Part shown: positions 8,101-15,450 of the stretch, piece after piece
Position numbering within the stretch: position 1 is the stretch's first letter
Layout of the letters: every line of letters begins with the position of its first letter
Source: an uncultured Alphaproteobacteria bacterium
GTDB taxonomy: Bacteria > Pseudomonadota > Alphaproteobacteria > HIMB59 > GCA-002718135
Length of the DNA stretch: 15,477 nt
Assembly: GCA_902519435.1 (NCBI GenBank)
Contig: CABYKC010000016.1
Location: 1 to 15,477, forward strand
Direction of reading: 5' to 3'
Notes under the pieces: generated by a model
Seen by the model: the letters and a program-made list of their open reading frames with translations, nothing else
Databases searched by the model: none
Told to the model about the DNA's origin: nothing
Made by a program: the position numbers and the translations under genes

Positions 8101-8546
8101 TTTCTAAACTTTTTGTGACATGCCCCACAATTTGCTGACATTACTTTAAAAGCATCATTTAACATTTCACTATCTTCTAATTCAGCACTTAGTGAAATCA
8201 TTTCAATATCACTAACAAACTTATCGTTTAATTCATTAAAAGTTTCTCTATCATTCCATATTTCTTCGCTAGCTCCTTTATGCTGACTCCCTTCAGGATA
8301 GTGATCTTTAAAATCCGATGCTGCGTGAAACAAAGTTTCGTTTAATTCAAGAATTGCTTCATAATCATTAGTTTTTAACAATCTAAATATTTGAGATGAC
8401 GTGCTTTTAACTTTTTGCATTAAAGCCATTCTATTATTAACGATTTCTTCAAGAGATTTATCTTCTAAAGTTACTTTATGACCCATCAAAATAGTAGGCG
8501 TAATCAATGATAGTACTATGATTATAATTTTAAAGCGTGTAACCAT
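8097..8546 (-). CDS. Periplasmic cytochrome c' / c-556 family protein
   Basis: A small exported haem protein of the cytochrome c'/c-556 four-helix-bundle family. Residues 1-21 (MVTRFKIIIIVLSLITPTILM) form a signal-peptide-like segment: two early basic residues, then a hydrophobic core. The single haem attachment motif CGACH sits near the C-terminus at 140-144, as is typical for this fold. Residues 33-56 (EEIVNNRMALMQKVKSTSSQIFRL) resemble helix 1, where c-556 types carry an axial Met (Met40 or Met43 could serve). The 149-residue precursor length is normal. The ATG at 8546 lies inside the iolE 3' end (17-base overlap), and a later in-frame Met would lose the signal peptide. Redox partner and function are unknown. 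Confidence 0.85.
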   Translation of the reverse strand: MVTRFKIIIIVLSLITPTILMGHKVTLEDKSLEEIVNNRMALMQKVKSTSSQIFRLLKTNDYEAILELNETLFHAASDFKDHYPEGSQHKGASEEIWNDRETFNELNDKFVSDIEMISLSAELEDSEMLNDAFKVMSANCGACHKKFRN

Positions 8547-9423
8547 TTTTTTTTAATGTAGATGAAAGGTAATTATATCCAATTTTAGCATATTCAAGTG
8601 GGTTAGCTTTTTTAGGATCCTGTTCAGCTTCAATTATTAGCCATTTTTGATACTTTTCTCCAAATAATATTTTAATTAATGGTTCATAATCGATGCATCC
8701 ATCTCCAGGAACAGTGAAAACACCATCTAAAAAAGACTCTCTAAAGCTTAAGTCATCTTTAATAGATTTTAAATAAACATCTTTTCTAATATCTTTACAA
8801 TGTACATGGTTAATTCGAGAAATATAATTTTTTAATACTCTTTCATAATTTGCTTCGGCAAACATTAAGTGTCCAGTATCGTAAAGCAAAAATGTATTTT
8901 GATTAGTCATATCCATAAATCGATCTACATCTTCCTCGGACTGTATAATAGTTCCCATATGCTCATGATACGACATTGGCATTCCTTCATCCATTAGCAT
9001 ATCAGATAATTCACTGATTTTTTTGCAATAGCTATCCCATTCATCTTTTTCAAGTATTGGTCTTTTACTAAGAGCTTTTGATTGATCGCCTTGGATTGAT
9101 CCAGATACATCAGCAAAAACAAAAACATCTGCATTAATTAACTTTAATAAATTTAAATGATCTTGAAGTGCTATCCATTCTTCTTTTGTACTTCTTTCTC
9201 TAAGCATTGCGCCATACCAACCACCTGGCATTTTTAAATTAAATTTTTCTAAAAGATATTTTGTTATTCCAGGATTTCTCGGAAATTTTCCACCTAATTC
9301 AATGCCTGAAAATCCAGATGTGCTTGCATCCTCTAAACATTTTTCAATAGGAGTATCACCTCCTAGTTCTGGCATATCATCATTGCTCCAGGCAATAGGC
9401 GCGATACCAAGTTTAATTTTCAT
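8530..9423 (-). CDS. iolE: myo-Inosose-2 dehydratase
   Basis: IolE removes water from 2-keto-myo-inositol (scyllo-inosose), the second step of myo-inositol catabolism, with a divalent metal in a TIM barrel. The 297-residue protein matches the family closely: GIAPIAWSNDDMPELGGDTP at 6-25, GFSGIELGGKFP at 37-48, MSYHEHMGTIIQ at 150-161, LLYDTGHL at 179-186, NHVHCKDIR at 205-213, VPGDGCIDY at 238-246 and IIEAEQDPKKANP at 263-275. The acidic and His residues in these blocks are the expected metal ligands. No other iol genes are in the window. iolE overlaps the downstream cytochrome gene by 17 bases and is divergent from the amidotransferase gene across 43 bases. A related sugar-acid dehydratase or isomerase role is less likely. 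Confidence 0.9.
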   Translation of the reverse strand: MKIKLGIAPIAWSNDDMPELGGDTPIEKCLEDASTSGFSGIELGGKFPRNPGITKYLLEKFNLKMPGGWYGAMLRERSTKEEWIALQDHLNLLKLINADVFVFADVSGSIQGDQSKALSKRPILEKDEWDSYCKKISELSDMLMDEGMPMSYHEHMGTIIQSEEDVDRFMDMTNQNTFLLYDTGHLMFAEANYERVLKNYISRINHVHCKDIRKDVYLKSIKDDLSFRESFLDGVFTVPGDGCIDYEPLIKILFGEKYQKWLIIEAEQDPKKANPLEYAKIGYNYLSSTLKKNGYTL

Positions 9424-9453
9424 GAAGTTTTACATATTTCATGATAGATGAAA
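9420..9453. promoter_or_regulatory. Candidate operator: inverted half-sites in the iolE/amidotransferase divergent spacer
   Basis: The 43-base gap between the two divergent starts holds a cluster of related half-sites. TCATGAA (9420-9426) is mirrored by TTCATGA (9438-9444). TTTCAT (9437-9442) is also mirrored by ATGAAA (9448-9453) across five bases. The first half-site overlaps the iolE start codon. A bound regulator could control both genes, but no regulator gene is visible and the half-sites are short. Confidence 0.35.
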
Positions 9454-9466
9454 AATAAAGATAAAT

Positions 9467-10288
9467 ATGAACATATTATTAGTCGATGGAAATGAAAAAG
9501 AAGCTTCTGATCGATATACAAAATTGGGTATGGATACTCAATTTCAAGTATATGAAAAAATCTTAAAAAAATATTCTAGTTCAACTATCAATATTACAAC
9601 AATTCATCCTGCTGTTCATAATAATTATCTTCCTTTAGGCCTAAGTCTTGACGATTTCGAAGCGGTTGCTTGGACAGGAAGCTTACTTAATATATATAAC
9701 ATGACAAAATCCATAACTAATCAAATAGATTTAGCTAAAGAATTATTTAAAAAAAAGAATAAAATATTTGGAAGTTGTTGGGGGCTTCAGGTTTTAGTAA
9801 CTGCCGCAGGAGGTAAAGTAAGAAAAAATCCAAATGGCCTTGAAGCAGTTTTAGCTAAAAATATTACATTAAATCAAGATGGTGAAATTCATCCCATGTA
9901 TAAAAACAAAAAAAAATCATTTAATGCACTATGTTGGCATTATGATGAAGCAGAAAAGCTTCCAAAAGAAACTAAGGTATTAGCCTCAAATAAGATCAGT
10001 CAATTCCAATCTATAAGCTTTGAAGTAAATCAATCAAGTGTTTGGGCAGTGCAATACCATCCAGAATTTAATTCAAAATGGATGGCTGGACTTATGGAAA
10101 TGAGAAAAGATATTTTGTTGGAACAAAAAGTATATGAAAATTTATCAGAATTTGACAACGAAAAAATGATTTTACAAAATCCTGATAATCTTGAGAAAAA
10201 AGAATTACATATATATGAAGATATAGTTGATGAAGAAATCCATTCTTTAGAACTTTATAATTGGTTAAATCTTAATAAAAATTATTGA
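9467..10288 (+). CDS. Class-I glutamine amidotransferase domain protein
   Basis: A stand-alone glutamine amidotransferase of the GMP-synthase-like (GATase1) type, which hydrolyses glutamine or a gamma-glutamyl compound. The catalytic triad is visible: nucleophile Cys104 in the elbow GSCWGLQ (102-108), and His198 and Glu200 in QYHPEFN (196-202). The N-terminus MNILLVDGNEKEA is the usual first strand. About 70 residues follow the triad, ending in an acidic tail (HIYEDIVDEEIHSLELYNWLNL), longer than a minimal domain. No synthase partner is adjacent, so the amide acceptor, if any, is unknown. The gene is divergent from iolE, and its last 17 bases overlap the convergent 3' end of glpK. Confidence 0.82.
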   Translation: MNILLVDGNEKEASDRYTKLGMDTQFQVYEKILKKYSSSTINITTIHPAVHNNYLPLGLSLDDFEAVAWTGSLLNIYNMTKSITNQIDLAKELFKKKNKIFGSCWGLQVLVTAAGGKVRKNPNGLEAVLAKNITLNQDGEIHPMYKNKKKSFNALCWHYDEAEKLPKETKVLASNKISQFQSISFEVNQSSVWAVQYHPEFNSKWMAGLMEMRKDILLEQKVYENLSEFDNEKMILQNPDNLEKKELHIYEDIVDEEIHSLELYNWLNLNKNY

Positions 10289-11753
10289 CTACATTTATAA
10301 TTGATTTCCACTTAATAATACTAGAAGTTGAAATGGATTTGTTAATATTTGCTTTTACTGTTTTATCTTTTTTCCAAAATTTACTTATTTGGCTTGTATT
10401 TTTTAAATATCCAGATTGAATTGCTGCAAGATATGCTGCGCCAAGTGAAGTAGTCTCAACATTACTTGGTCTAATAATTTTAATTTGAGAAATATTTGCT
10501 AAACTTTGTAGAAAGCTATTATTTTTAACCATACCTCCATCAACTCTTATTTCACTAATCTTTGTCTTAGAATCTTTTTCCATACACTCAATTAATTCAT
10601 AAGTTTGAAAAGATAGGCTGTCCAAAGTTGCTTTGATGATATTTTCTTTAGACGTATTTCTTGTGATGCCAAAAAATGTTCCTCTTGCATTAGGGTTCCA
10701 ATATGGAGCGCCAAGTCCAGTTAAGGCTGGTACAAAAAATAAACTTTCATCTTTATTAGCTTTTTTATACAATTTATCAGTTTCACTAGAATCTTTTATA
10801 AATTTTAAATTATCGCGAAGCCATTGTATGGCAGAGCCTGCTACAAAAATACTTCCTTCATAGCAAAACATTTTTTTACCATTTATTTTAAAAGCAACAG
10901 TTGTTAGTAATCTATTTTTAGATAATTTAAATTTTTCTCCAATATTCATAAGGAGAAAACAGCCTGTACCATATGTACTTTTTGATTGCCCTTTTTTAAA
11001 ACAAGCTTGACCAATTGTTGCTGACTGTTGGTCTCCAGCCATGCCTCCAATTGGTATTGAGTCACCAAATAATTTAGTAGAGCCAAAATCATATGCATTT
11101 TCAACTACAGTTGGTAAGATATTTTTTGGAATATTAAATATTTTTAAAATTTTGTCAGACCACTGCTCTTTTTGAGAATCAAAAATCATGGTTCTTGAGG
11201 CATTTGATATATCTGTTAGGTGAGATTTTCCCTTGGTTAATTTCCATAATAGCCAGGTGTCTATTGTTCCAAAAAGTAAATTATTATTTTTTAAATTCTT
11301 ATTTACTTCCTTAACATTATCAATAATCCATTTAATTTTAGTAGCTGAAAAATATGGATCAAGCTCTAGACCAGTTATTTTTTGAATTTTTTTATCAATA
11401 CCTTTTCTTTTTAAATTTTCACAAAGATTAGCTGTTCTTCTATCTTGCCAGACTATTGCTCTGTAAACTGGTTTCCCAGTTTTCTTATTCCACAAAACTG
11501 TTGTCTCTCTTTGATTAGTAATTCCAATTGAAATTATATTTTTTGAATTTAACTTATTTTTTCTTAATATTTTTGAAATTAAATTTCTAACATCATCCCA
11601 AATTTCTGTTGCATTATGTTCTACCCATCCTTCATTGGGAAAATATTGTTTAAATTCTTTTTGGACAATATCGAATATTTCAAATTTTTTATTATACAGT
11701 ACAATTCTTGAACTTGTTGTTCCTTGATCTATTACCAAAAAATATTTTTTCAT
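10272..11753 (-). CDS. glpK: Glycerol kinase
   Basis: GlpK phosphorylates glycerol to sn-glycerol 3-phosphate using ATP in the cytoplasm. The 493-residue length is standard for this FGGY-family kinase. Motifs: DQGTTSSR at 9-16 (phosphate loop), NQRETTVLW at 80-88 with the substrate-binding Arg-Glu pair, GTIDTWLLWKL at 162-172, GGMAGDQQSA at 237-245 with the expected catalytic base Asp241, STYGTGCFLL downstream of it, and VDGGMVKNN in the C-terminal domain. It begins 3 bases after the parE stop on the same strand, so it is likely co-transcribed with parE, an unusual partner. No glycerol transporter or glpD is visible here. Its 3' end overlaps the convergent amidotransferase gene by 17 bases. 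Confidence 0.96.
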   Translation of the reverse strand: MKKYFLVIDQGTTSSRIVLYNKKFEIFDIVQKEFKQYFPNEGWVEHNATEIWDDVRNLISKILRKNKLNSKNIISIGITNQRETTVLWNKKTGKPVYRAIVWQDRRTANLCENLKRKGIDKKIQKITGLELDPYFSATKIKWIIDNVKEVNKNLKNNNLLFGTIDTWLLWKLTKGKSHLTDISNASRTMIFDSQKEQWSDKILKIFNIPKNILPTVVENAYDFGSTKLFGDSIPIGGMAGDQQSATIGQACFKKGQSKSTYGTGCFLLMNIGEKFKLSKNRLLTTVAFKINGKKMFCYEGSIFVAGSAIQWLRDNLKFIKDSSETDKLYKKANKDESLFFVPALTGLGAPYWNPNARGTFFGITRNTSKENIIKATLDSLSFQTYELIECMEKDSKTKISEIRVDGGMVKNNSFLQSLANISQIKIIRPSNVETTSLGAAYLAAIQSGYLKNTSQISKFWKKDKTVKANINKSISTSSIIKWKSIINVVNNFY

Positions 11754-11756
11754 AAA

Positions 11757-13691
11757 TTAGACGTCTAAATTTTTAATGAAGTTAGCATTATTTTGAATAA
11801 ATTTAAAACGTAACTCTGCTTGTTTCCCCATCAGAGTTTCGAATAAACTTTCGGTATTCTTTATATTTTTCTTAGCTTTTTCAGAGTTAATCAATATTAG
11901 ATTTCTTTTGTTTTGATCCATTGTAGTCTCTTTCAATTGATCAGCAGGCATTTCACCCAAACCTTTAAATCTTGTAATGTTATAATTTTCAGATTTAAAT
12001 TCTTTTTCAATTAATTTATCTTTCTCTTTTTCATCATATGCGTAAAAAGATTTATTTTTGTTATAAATTTTAAATAAAGGAGGCATTGCTAGATATAGTT
12101 TATTTTCATCAATTAAACTTTTCATATATTTATAAAAAAAAGTAATAAGTAGAGTTGCAATATGTGAACCATCTACGTCCGCATCAGTCATTAAAATTAT
12201 TTTCTCATATCGAAGTTTTGAAATTTCAAAGTTTTTTCCAATACCACAACCTAAAGATTGAATAAGATTTTGTATTTCATTGTTATCAGCAATTTTAGAT
12301 AGCCCGACATTATAAACATTTAATATTTTACCCCTTAAAGGAAGTATTGCTTGAAATTCTCTATTTCTTGCTTGCTTAGCAGAACCTCCAGCACTGTCAC
12401 CTTCAACAATAAATATTTCAGAATCTTTTATTGATTTACTCGAACAATCTACTAATTTACCTGGAAGACGATTTCTTTCTTTAATACTTTTTCTATCTAA
12501 CTCTTTAATTTTTGATAAATCAGTTCTTTGAAGAGCTCTTTCAATTAAATTATCTAAAAGTATTTTTGAAATTTTCTTATTAGCATTTAACCATAATAAA
12601 AATTCTTGTTGTGTTTTTGTTTCAATTTCTTTTTGTAAATTTGGCATTATTATTCTCTTTTTAGTTTGACCTTCAAAACTTGGATCATTTATAAAGATTG
12701 AAATAATAACGTTAGAGTAATCAAAAATATCACTGTGATTAATATTACTAATTTTTGAGAATTGATTTTTTTGGCCATAAAGTTTTATGGCTTTTAGAAT
12801 TCCATTACGAATACCATTTTCATGAGAGCCACCATCTGGTGTTTCAATAGTGTTACAATATGACATAAAACTTGAATTTTCATTTGTATTAAATGAAATT
12901 AAAGTTTCAAAATTTTCATTATCTTTAATTTTTGATTTTAATAAAAAATTTTTTTCAAATAATTTAGATTTGTTTGCGTATTCTAATTGAAAATAATCTT
13001 CAATTCCTTTTTTATAAAAAAAACTTTTTTTGTTAGGGGTTTTATCTTTTACTAATTCTTTATCAATTTCAAAGTTGATAGTTGTGCCTCCAACTAATAC
13101 TGATTTCATATTTATAAAATTATATAATTTTTTTGGAACAAATTGTGTTTCTTCAAATATGCTTTCATCTGGGATAAAAGAAATTTCTGTACCTTTTAAT
13201 TTTTTGCTACATTTTTCAATTTTTATTTTTGTCTTAACTTTTCCTTTTGAGTAATCTTGTCTATACACTTTTCCATCTTTGAATACCTGAACTTGTAATA
13301 AAGAGCTTAATGCATTTACAACAGAAATACCAACCCCGTGTAATCCACCAGAAGTCTTGTAAGCATTACTGTTAAATTTACCACCTGCGTGAAGTGTAGT
13401 TAAAACTACTTCAAGCGCTCTTTTATTTTTATATTTTGGATGAAAATCAATAGGAATACCTCTTCCATTATCTTTTATTTTTATCGAACCATCTTTTTTA
13501 TATTGAAAACTTATATCGGTCGCGTGACCAGCTAAAACTTCATCTATACTGTTATCTAGTACTTCGTTAACTAAATGATGAAGACCATCTTGATTTGTGC
13601 TTCCAATATACATACCCGGTCTTTTACGAACTGGCTCAAGACCCTCAAGTACTTCAATATCTTTGGCATTATAAGTAGATTTTTTAGCCAC
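11757..13691 (-). CDS. parE: DNA topoisomerase IV subunit B
   Basis: The ATPase subunit of topoisomerase IV, which with ParC unlinks daughter chromosomes. The 644-residue length is typical of ParE and well below proteobacterial GyrB (about 800). Domains in order: GHKL ATPase with NEVLDNSIDE at 42-51 (catalytic Glu43), DNGRGIP at 74-80 and GGLHGVG at 115-121; the transducer with QTKK at 342-345; the TOPRIM domain with EGDSAGG at 430-436, PLRGKILNV at 451-459 and DADVDGSH at 503-510; a C-terminal GLGEMPADQL block. The start codon is GTG at 13691, giving the conserved KDIEVLEGLEPVRKRPGMYIG N-terminus. A GyrB assignment is possible but less likely on length and on the short insert between blocks. 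Confidence 0.92.
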   Translation of the reverse strand: MAKKSTYNAKDIEVLEGLEPVRKRPGMYIGSTNQDGLHHLVNEVLDNSIDEVLAGHATDISFQYKKDGSIKIKDNGRGIPIDFHPKYKNKRALEVVLTTLHAGGKFNSNAYKTSGGLHGVGISVVNALSSLLQVQVFKDGKVYRQDYSKGKVKTKIKIEKCSKKLKGTEISFIPDESIFEETQFVPKKLYNFINMKSVLVGGTTINFEIDKELVKDKTPNKKSFFYKKGIEDYFQLEYANKSKLFEKNFLLKSKIKDNENFETLISFNTNENSSFMSYCNTIETPDGGSHENGIRNGILKAIKLYGQKNQFSKISNINHSDIFDYSNVIISIFINDPSFEGQTKKRIIMPNLQKEIETKTQQEFLLWLNANKKISKILLDNLIERALQRTDLSKIKELDRKSIKERNRLPGKLVDCSSKSIKDSEIFIVEGDSAGGSAKQARNREFQAILPLRGKILNVYNVGLSKIADNNEIQNLIQSLGCGIGKNFEISKLRYEKIILMTDADVDGSHIATLLITFFYKYMKSLIDENKLYLAMPPLFKIYNKNKSFYAYDEKEKDKLIEKEFKSENYNITRFKGLGEMPADQLKETTMDQNKRNLILINSEKAKKNIKNTESLFETLMGKQAELRFKFIQNNANFIKNLDV

Positions 13692-13727
13692 AAATATTTC
13701 TTATCAAAAGTGTTGTTCTAAAAACAT

Positions 13728-13757
13728 AAAAAAAACCGCCCTAAGGCGGTTTTTTTT
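13728..13757 (-). terminator. Intrinsic terminator after glnA
   Basis: A near-perfect hairpin: eight A followed by CCGCC (13728-13740), loop CTAA (13741-13744), then GGCGG followed by eight T (13745-13757). On the - strand the GC stem is followed by the U-tract 18 bases past the glnA stop, ending glnA transcription before parE. By symmetry it could also stop + strand transcripts. Confidence 0.93.
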
Positions 13758-13775
13758 ATAGAGACAAGTATAATT

Positions 13776-15206
13776 CTACACGTCGTAGTATAATTTAAAC
13801 TCGTGTGGATGAGGTCTAATATTAATAGGGTCAACCTCACTCTCTTTTTTATAGCTAATATAAGTTTCAATTACATCTTTGGTGAATACATCACCCTCTA
13901 ATAAAAATGCATGATCTTTCTCAAGAGCTTCAAGAGATTCAGCTAAAGATCCAGGCGTAGATTGAATTTTAGACAAAACTTCATCGCTAGCAGCATAGAG
14001 ATTTATATCTGTTGGATCACCAGGATTAATTTTATTTTTAATTCCATCTAATCCTGCCATTAACATTGCTGAGAATGCTAAGTATGGATTTGCACTTGGA
14101 TCTGGACATCTAAATTCCATTCTTTTTGCTTTAGGGCTTTGAGAATAAGCAGGAATTCTAACAGATGCAGTTCTATTTCTTTGAGAGTAAACAATGTTCA
14201 CTGGAGCCTCAAAGCCTGGGACCAATCTTTTATAAGAATTAGTAGTAGGAGCACAAAAAGCTAAAAGAGCAGGTGCATGTTTAAGTATACCGCCAATATA
14301 ATTTAGAGCTAAATCACTTAGGTTAGCATAGTTACCCTCTTTATACATTAACGTGTCACCGTCTTTCCAAACACTTTGATGAACGTGCATACCTGAACCA
14401 TTATCTTCGAATAAAGGTTTAGGCATAAATGTAGCTGTCATTCCATGTTGTCTAGCAACATTTTTAACAACGTACTTATATTTCATCATATCATCAGCCA
14501 TTTTTAGTAAAGGCGAAAATTCTAAATCAATTTCACATTGTCCACCTGTTGCAACTTCATGGTGATGTGCTTCAACTGTAAGACCAATGTCTTGCATTGT
14601 CATTACCATTTCAGTTCTTACATCTTGAAGTGTATCAACTGGCGGTAAAGGAAAATACCCTTCTTTATGTCTTGGTTTGTGACCTAAGTTTGGATTTTCA
14701 TCTGCACCACTATTCCAAGTACCTTCAACAGAATCAACTTCATGAAATGCAAAGTTTGATCCTGAATCAAACTGAACGTTATTAAACACAAAAAATTCTG
14801 CTTCTGGTCCAAAAAATGCTGTATCGCCAATACCAGATGATTTCAAATATGCTTCAGCTTTTTTAGCAATATTTCTTGGGTCACGACTATAATCAACCAA
14901 AGTTACAGGATCTTTAATATTGCAATGTAATGCCAAAGTTTTTTCCGAAAAAAATGGATCAATATAAGCTGTTGTTGCATCTGGCAAAACAATCATATCA
15001 CTGTCTTGAATTTCTTGGAAACCTCTTACTGAAGATCCATCAAAACCAAGTCCATCAGAAAATATATCTTCGTCTAAAAATTTAATTGGTATTGTAAAAT
15101 GTTGAGTTGTTCCTGGTATATCAGTAAAGCGCATATCAACCATTTTAATGTCCATATCTTTTATTTCAGACATTAAATCTTTTGGAGTCGAGCTTTTTAA
15201 TTTCAT
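13776..15206 (-). CDS. glnA: Glutamine synthetase type I
   Basis: GlnA makes glutamine from glutamate, ammonia and ATP, the central ammonium-assimilating step. The 476-residue length is that of bacterial dodecameric GSI. Motifs: [10 protein letters not shown] at 54-63, [11 protein letters not shown] at 131-141 (metal-binding Glu residues), [17 protein letters not shown] at 214-230, [10 protein letters not shown] at 269-278 (ATP and ammonium region), [10 protein letters not shown] at 326-335, and [21 protein letters not shown] at 362-382. Tyr404 in INLYAAS corresponds to the adenylylated Tyr of GSI-beta enzymes, so GlnE-type control is possible. The ATG at 15206 is fixed by a strong Shine-Dalgarno. 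The leader holds two glutamine riboswitches and the upstream gene appears to be glnB. An intrinsic terminator follows. Confidence 0.97.
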   Translation of the reverse strand: MKLKSSTPKDLMSEIKDMDIKMVDMRFTDIPGTTQHFTIPIKFLDEDIFSDGLGFDGSSVRGFQEIQDSDMIVLPDATTAYIDPFFSEKTLALHCNIKDPVTLVDYSRDPRNIAKKAEAYLKSSGIGDTAFFGPEAEFFVFNNVQFDSGSNFAFHEVDSVEGTWNSGADENPNLGHKPRHKEGYFPLPPVDTLQDVRTEMVMTMQDIGLTVEAHHHEVATGGQCEIDLEFSPLLKMADDMMKYKYVVKNVARQHGMTATFMPKPLFEDNGSGMHVHQSVWKDGDTLMYKEGNYANLSDLALNYIGGILKHAPALLAFCAPTTNSYKRLVPGFEAPVNIVYSQRNRTASVRIPAYSQSPKAKRMEFRCPDPSANPYLAFSAMLMAGLDGIKNKINPGDPTDINLYAASDEVLSKIQSTPGSLAESLEALEKDHAFLLEGDVFTKDVIETYISYKKESEVDPINIRPHPHEFKLYYDV

Positions 15207-15211
15207 ATCTA

Positions 15212-15218
15212 TCTCCTT
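15212..15218 (-). promoter_or_regulatory. Strong Shine-Dalgarno of glnA
   Basis: On the - strand AAGGAGA lies 5 bases before the glnA ATG. Most genes in this window lack a recognisable ribosome-binding site, so this one stands out. It fixes the start and may be the element that the upstream RNA structures mask or expose. Confidence 0.85.
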
Positions 15219-15223
15219 ACTTC

Positions 15224-15253
15224 AACAAAAGGGTATGCTATCCAGCGTTACCC
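15224..15253 (-). terminator. Terminator-like hairpin between the riboswitches and glnA
   Basis: On the - strand GGGTA (15253-15249) pairs with TACCC (15235-15231), with an inner GCT/AGC stem (246-244 with 239-237, window positions 15237-15246) and a GGAT loop. The run TTTTGTT (15230-15224) follows directly. It reads as a weak intrinsic terminator or attenuator upstream of the glnA Shine-Dalgarno, a plausible expression platform. The short stem and interrupted U-tract make the assignment tentative. Confidence 0.45.
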
Positions 15254-15288
15254 GGTTAAATCATGCTCTAGTTATGAAATCTGCTTTT

Positions 15289-15347
15289 GATGCGCGTTCC
15301 TTCAGCCTTAGACTTACTTCCGACCTATAAATAGGTTGAACGATTTA
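15289..15347 (-). ncRNA. Glutamine riboswitch (glnA RNA motif), copy proximal to glnA
   Basis: Read on the - strand, the conserved glnA-motif blocks occur in order. CGTTCA (15342-15337) is the 5' side of P1. Stem ACCTA/TAGGT (15336-15323) is P2. CGGAAGTAAG (15322-15313) is the core. Stem AGTC-TAA-GGCT (15314-15304) is P3. GAAGGAACG (15303-15295) closes P1 by pairing GAACG with CGTTC. Aptamers of this class bind L-glutamine and control nitrogen-assimilation genes. Compared with the other copy, the core sequence is conserved while P2 and P3 have changed with pairing kept. It ends about 80 bases before the glnA start. Confidence 0.9.
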
Positions 15348-15355
15348 TAACTTTT

Positions 15356-15411
15356 GCATGCGTTCCTTCGGCACAATGCCTACTTCCGACTCAAAAAGAG
15401 TTGAACGATTA
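15356..15411 (-). ncRNA. Glutamine riboswitch (glnA RNA motif), distal copy
   Basis: On the - strand: P1 5' side CGTTCA (15407-15402), P2 ACTC-TTTTT-GAGT (15401-15389), the conserved core CGGAAGTAGG (15388-15379), P3 GGC-ATTGT-GCC (15380-15370), and GAAGGAACG (15369-15361), whose GAACG closes P1. The core matches the published glnA motif better than the proximal copy does. About 18 bases separate its P1 from that of the second aptamer. It lies about 40 bases after the glnB-like stop, so it would be carried on a glnB-glnA transcript or on one from a promoter inside that short gap. Confidence 0.92.
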
Positions 15412-15423
15412 TAGATTAATTAC

Positions 15424-15448
15424 TTGCTTTTAAATAAAAGTAAAGCAA
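15424..15448. repeat. Inverted repeat after the glnB-like stop
   Basis: TTGCTTT (15424-15430) is mirrored by AAAGCAA (15442-15448) with an 11-base AT loop. It lies just downstream of the glnB-like stop on the - strand and upstream of the distal riboswitch. It is not followed by a T-run on the - strand, so it is a weak terminator candidate at best. It may instead be an RNA-processing or operator site. Confidence 0.35.
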
Positions 15449-15450
15449 AA

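Noticed and set aside
10633..10863. 76-codon open frame antisense to glpK
   Set aside because: It lies entirely within conserved GlpK coding sequence in the opposite strand and has no recognisable features.
14597..14785. 62-codon open frame antisense to glnA
   Set aside because: It lies within conserved glutamine synthetase sequence and shows no motif of its own.
15148..15330. 60-codon open frame on the + strand across the glnA start and leader
   Set aside because: It lies antisense to glnA and the proximal riboswitch, whose conservation explains the sequence; it has no recognisable protein.
15408..15413. Perfect TATAAT on the - strand upstream of glnA, a candidate -10 box
   Set aside because: A start about 7 bases downstream would fall inside the 5' strand of the distal riboswitch P1 and remove the aptamer closing helix. 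No good -35 sits 16-18 bases upstream. The bases are better explained as the riboswitch edge.
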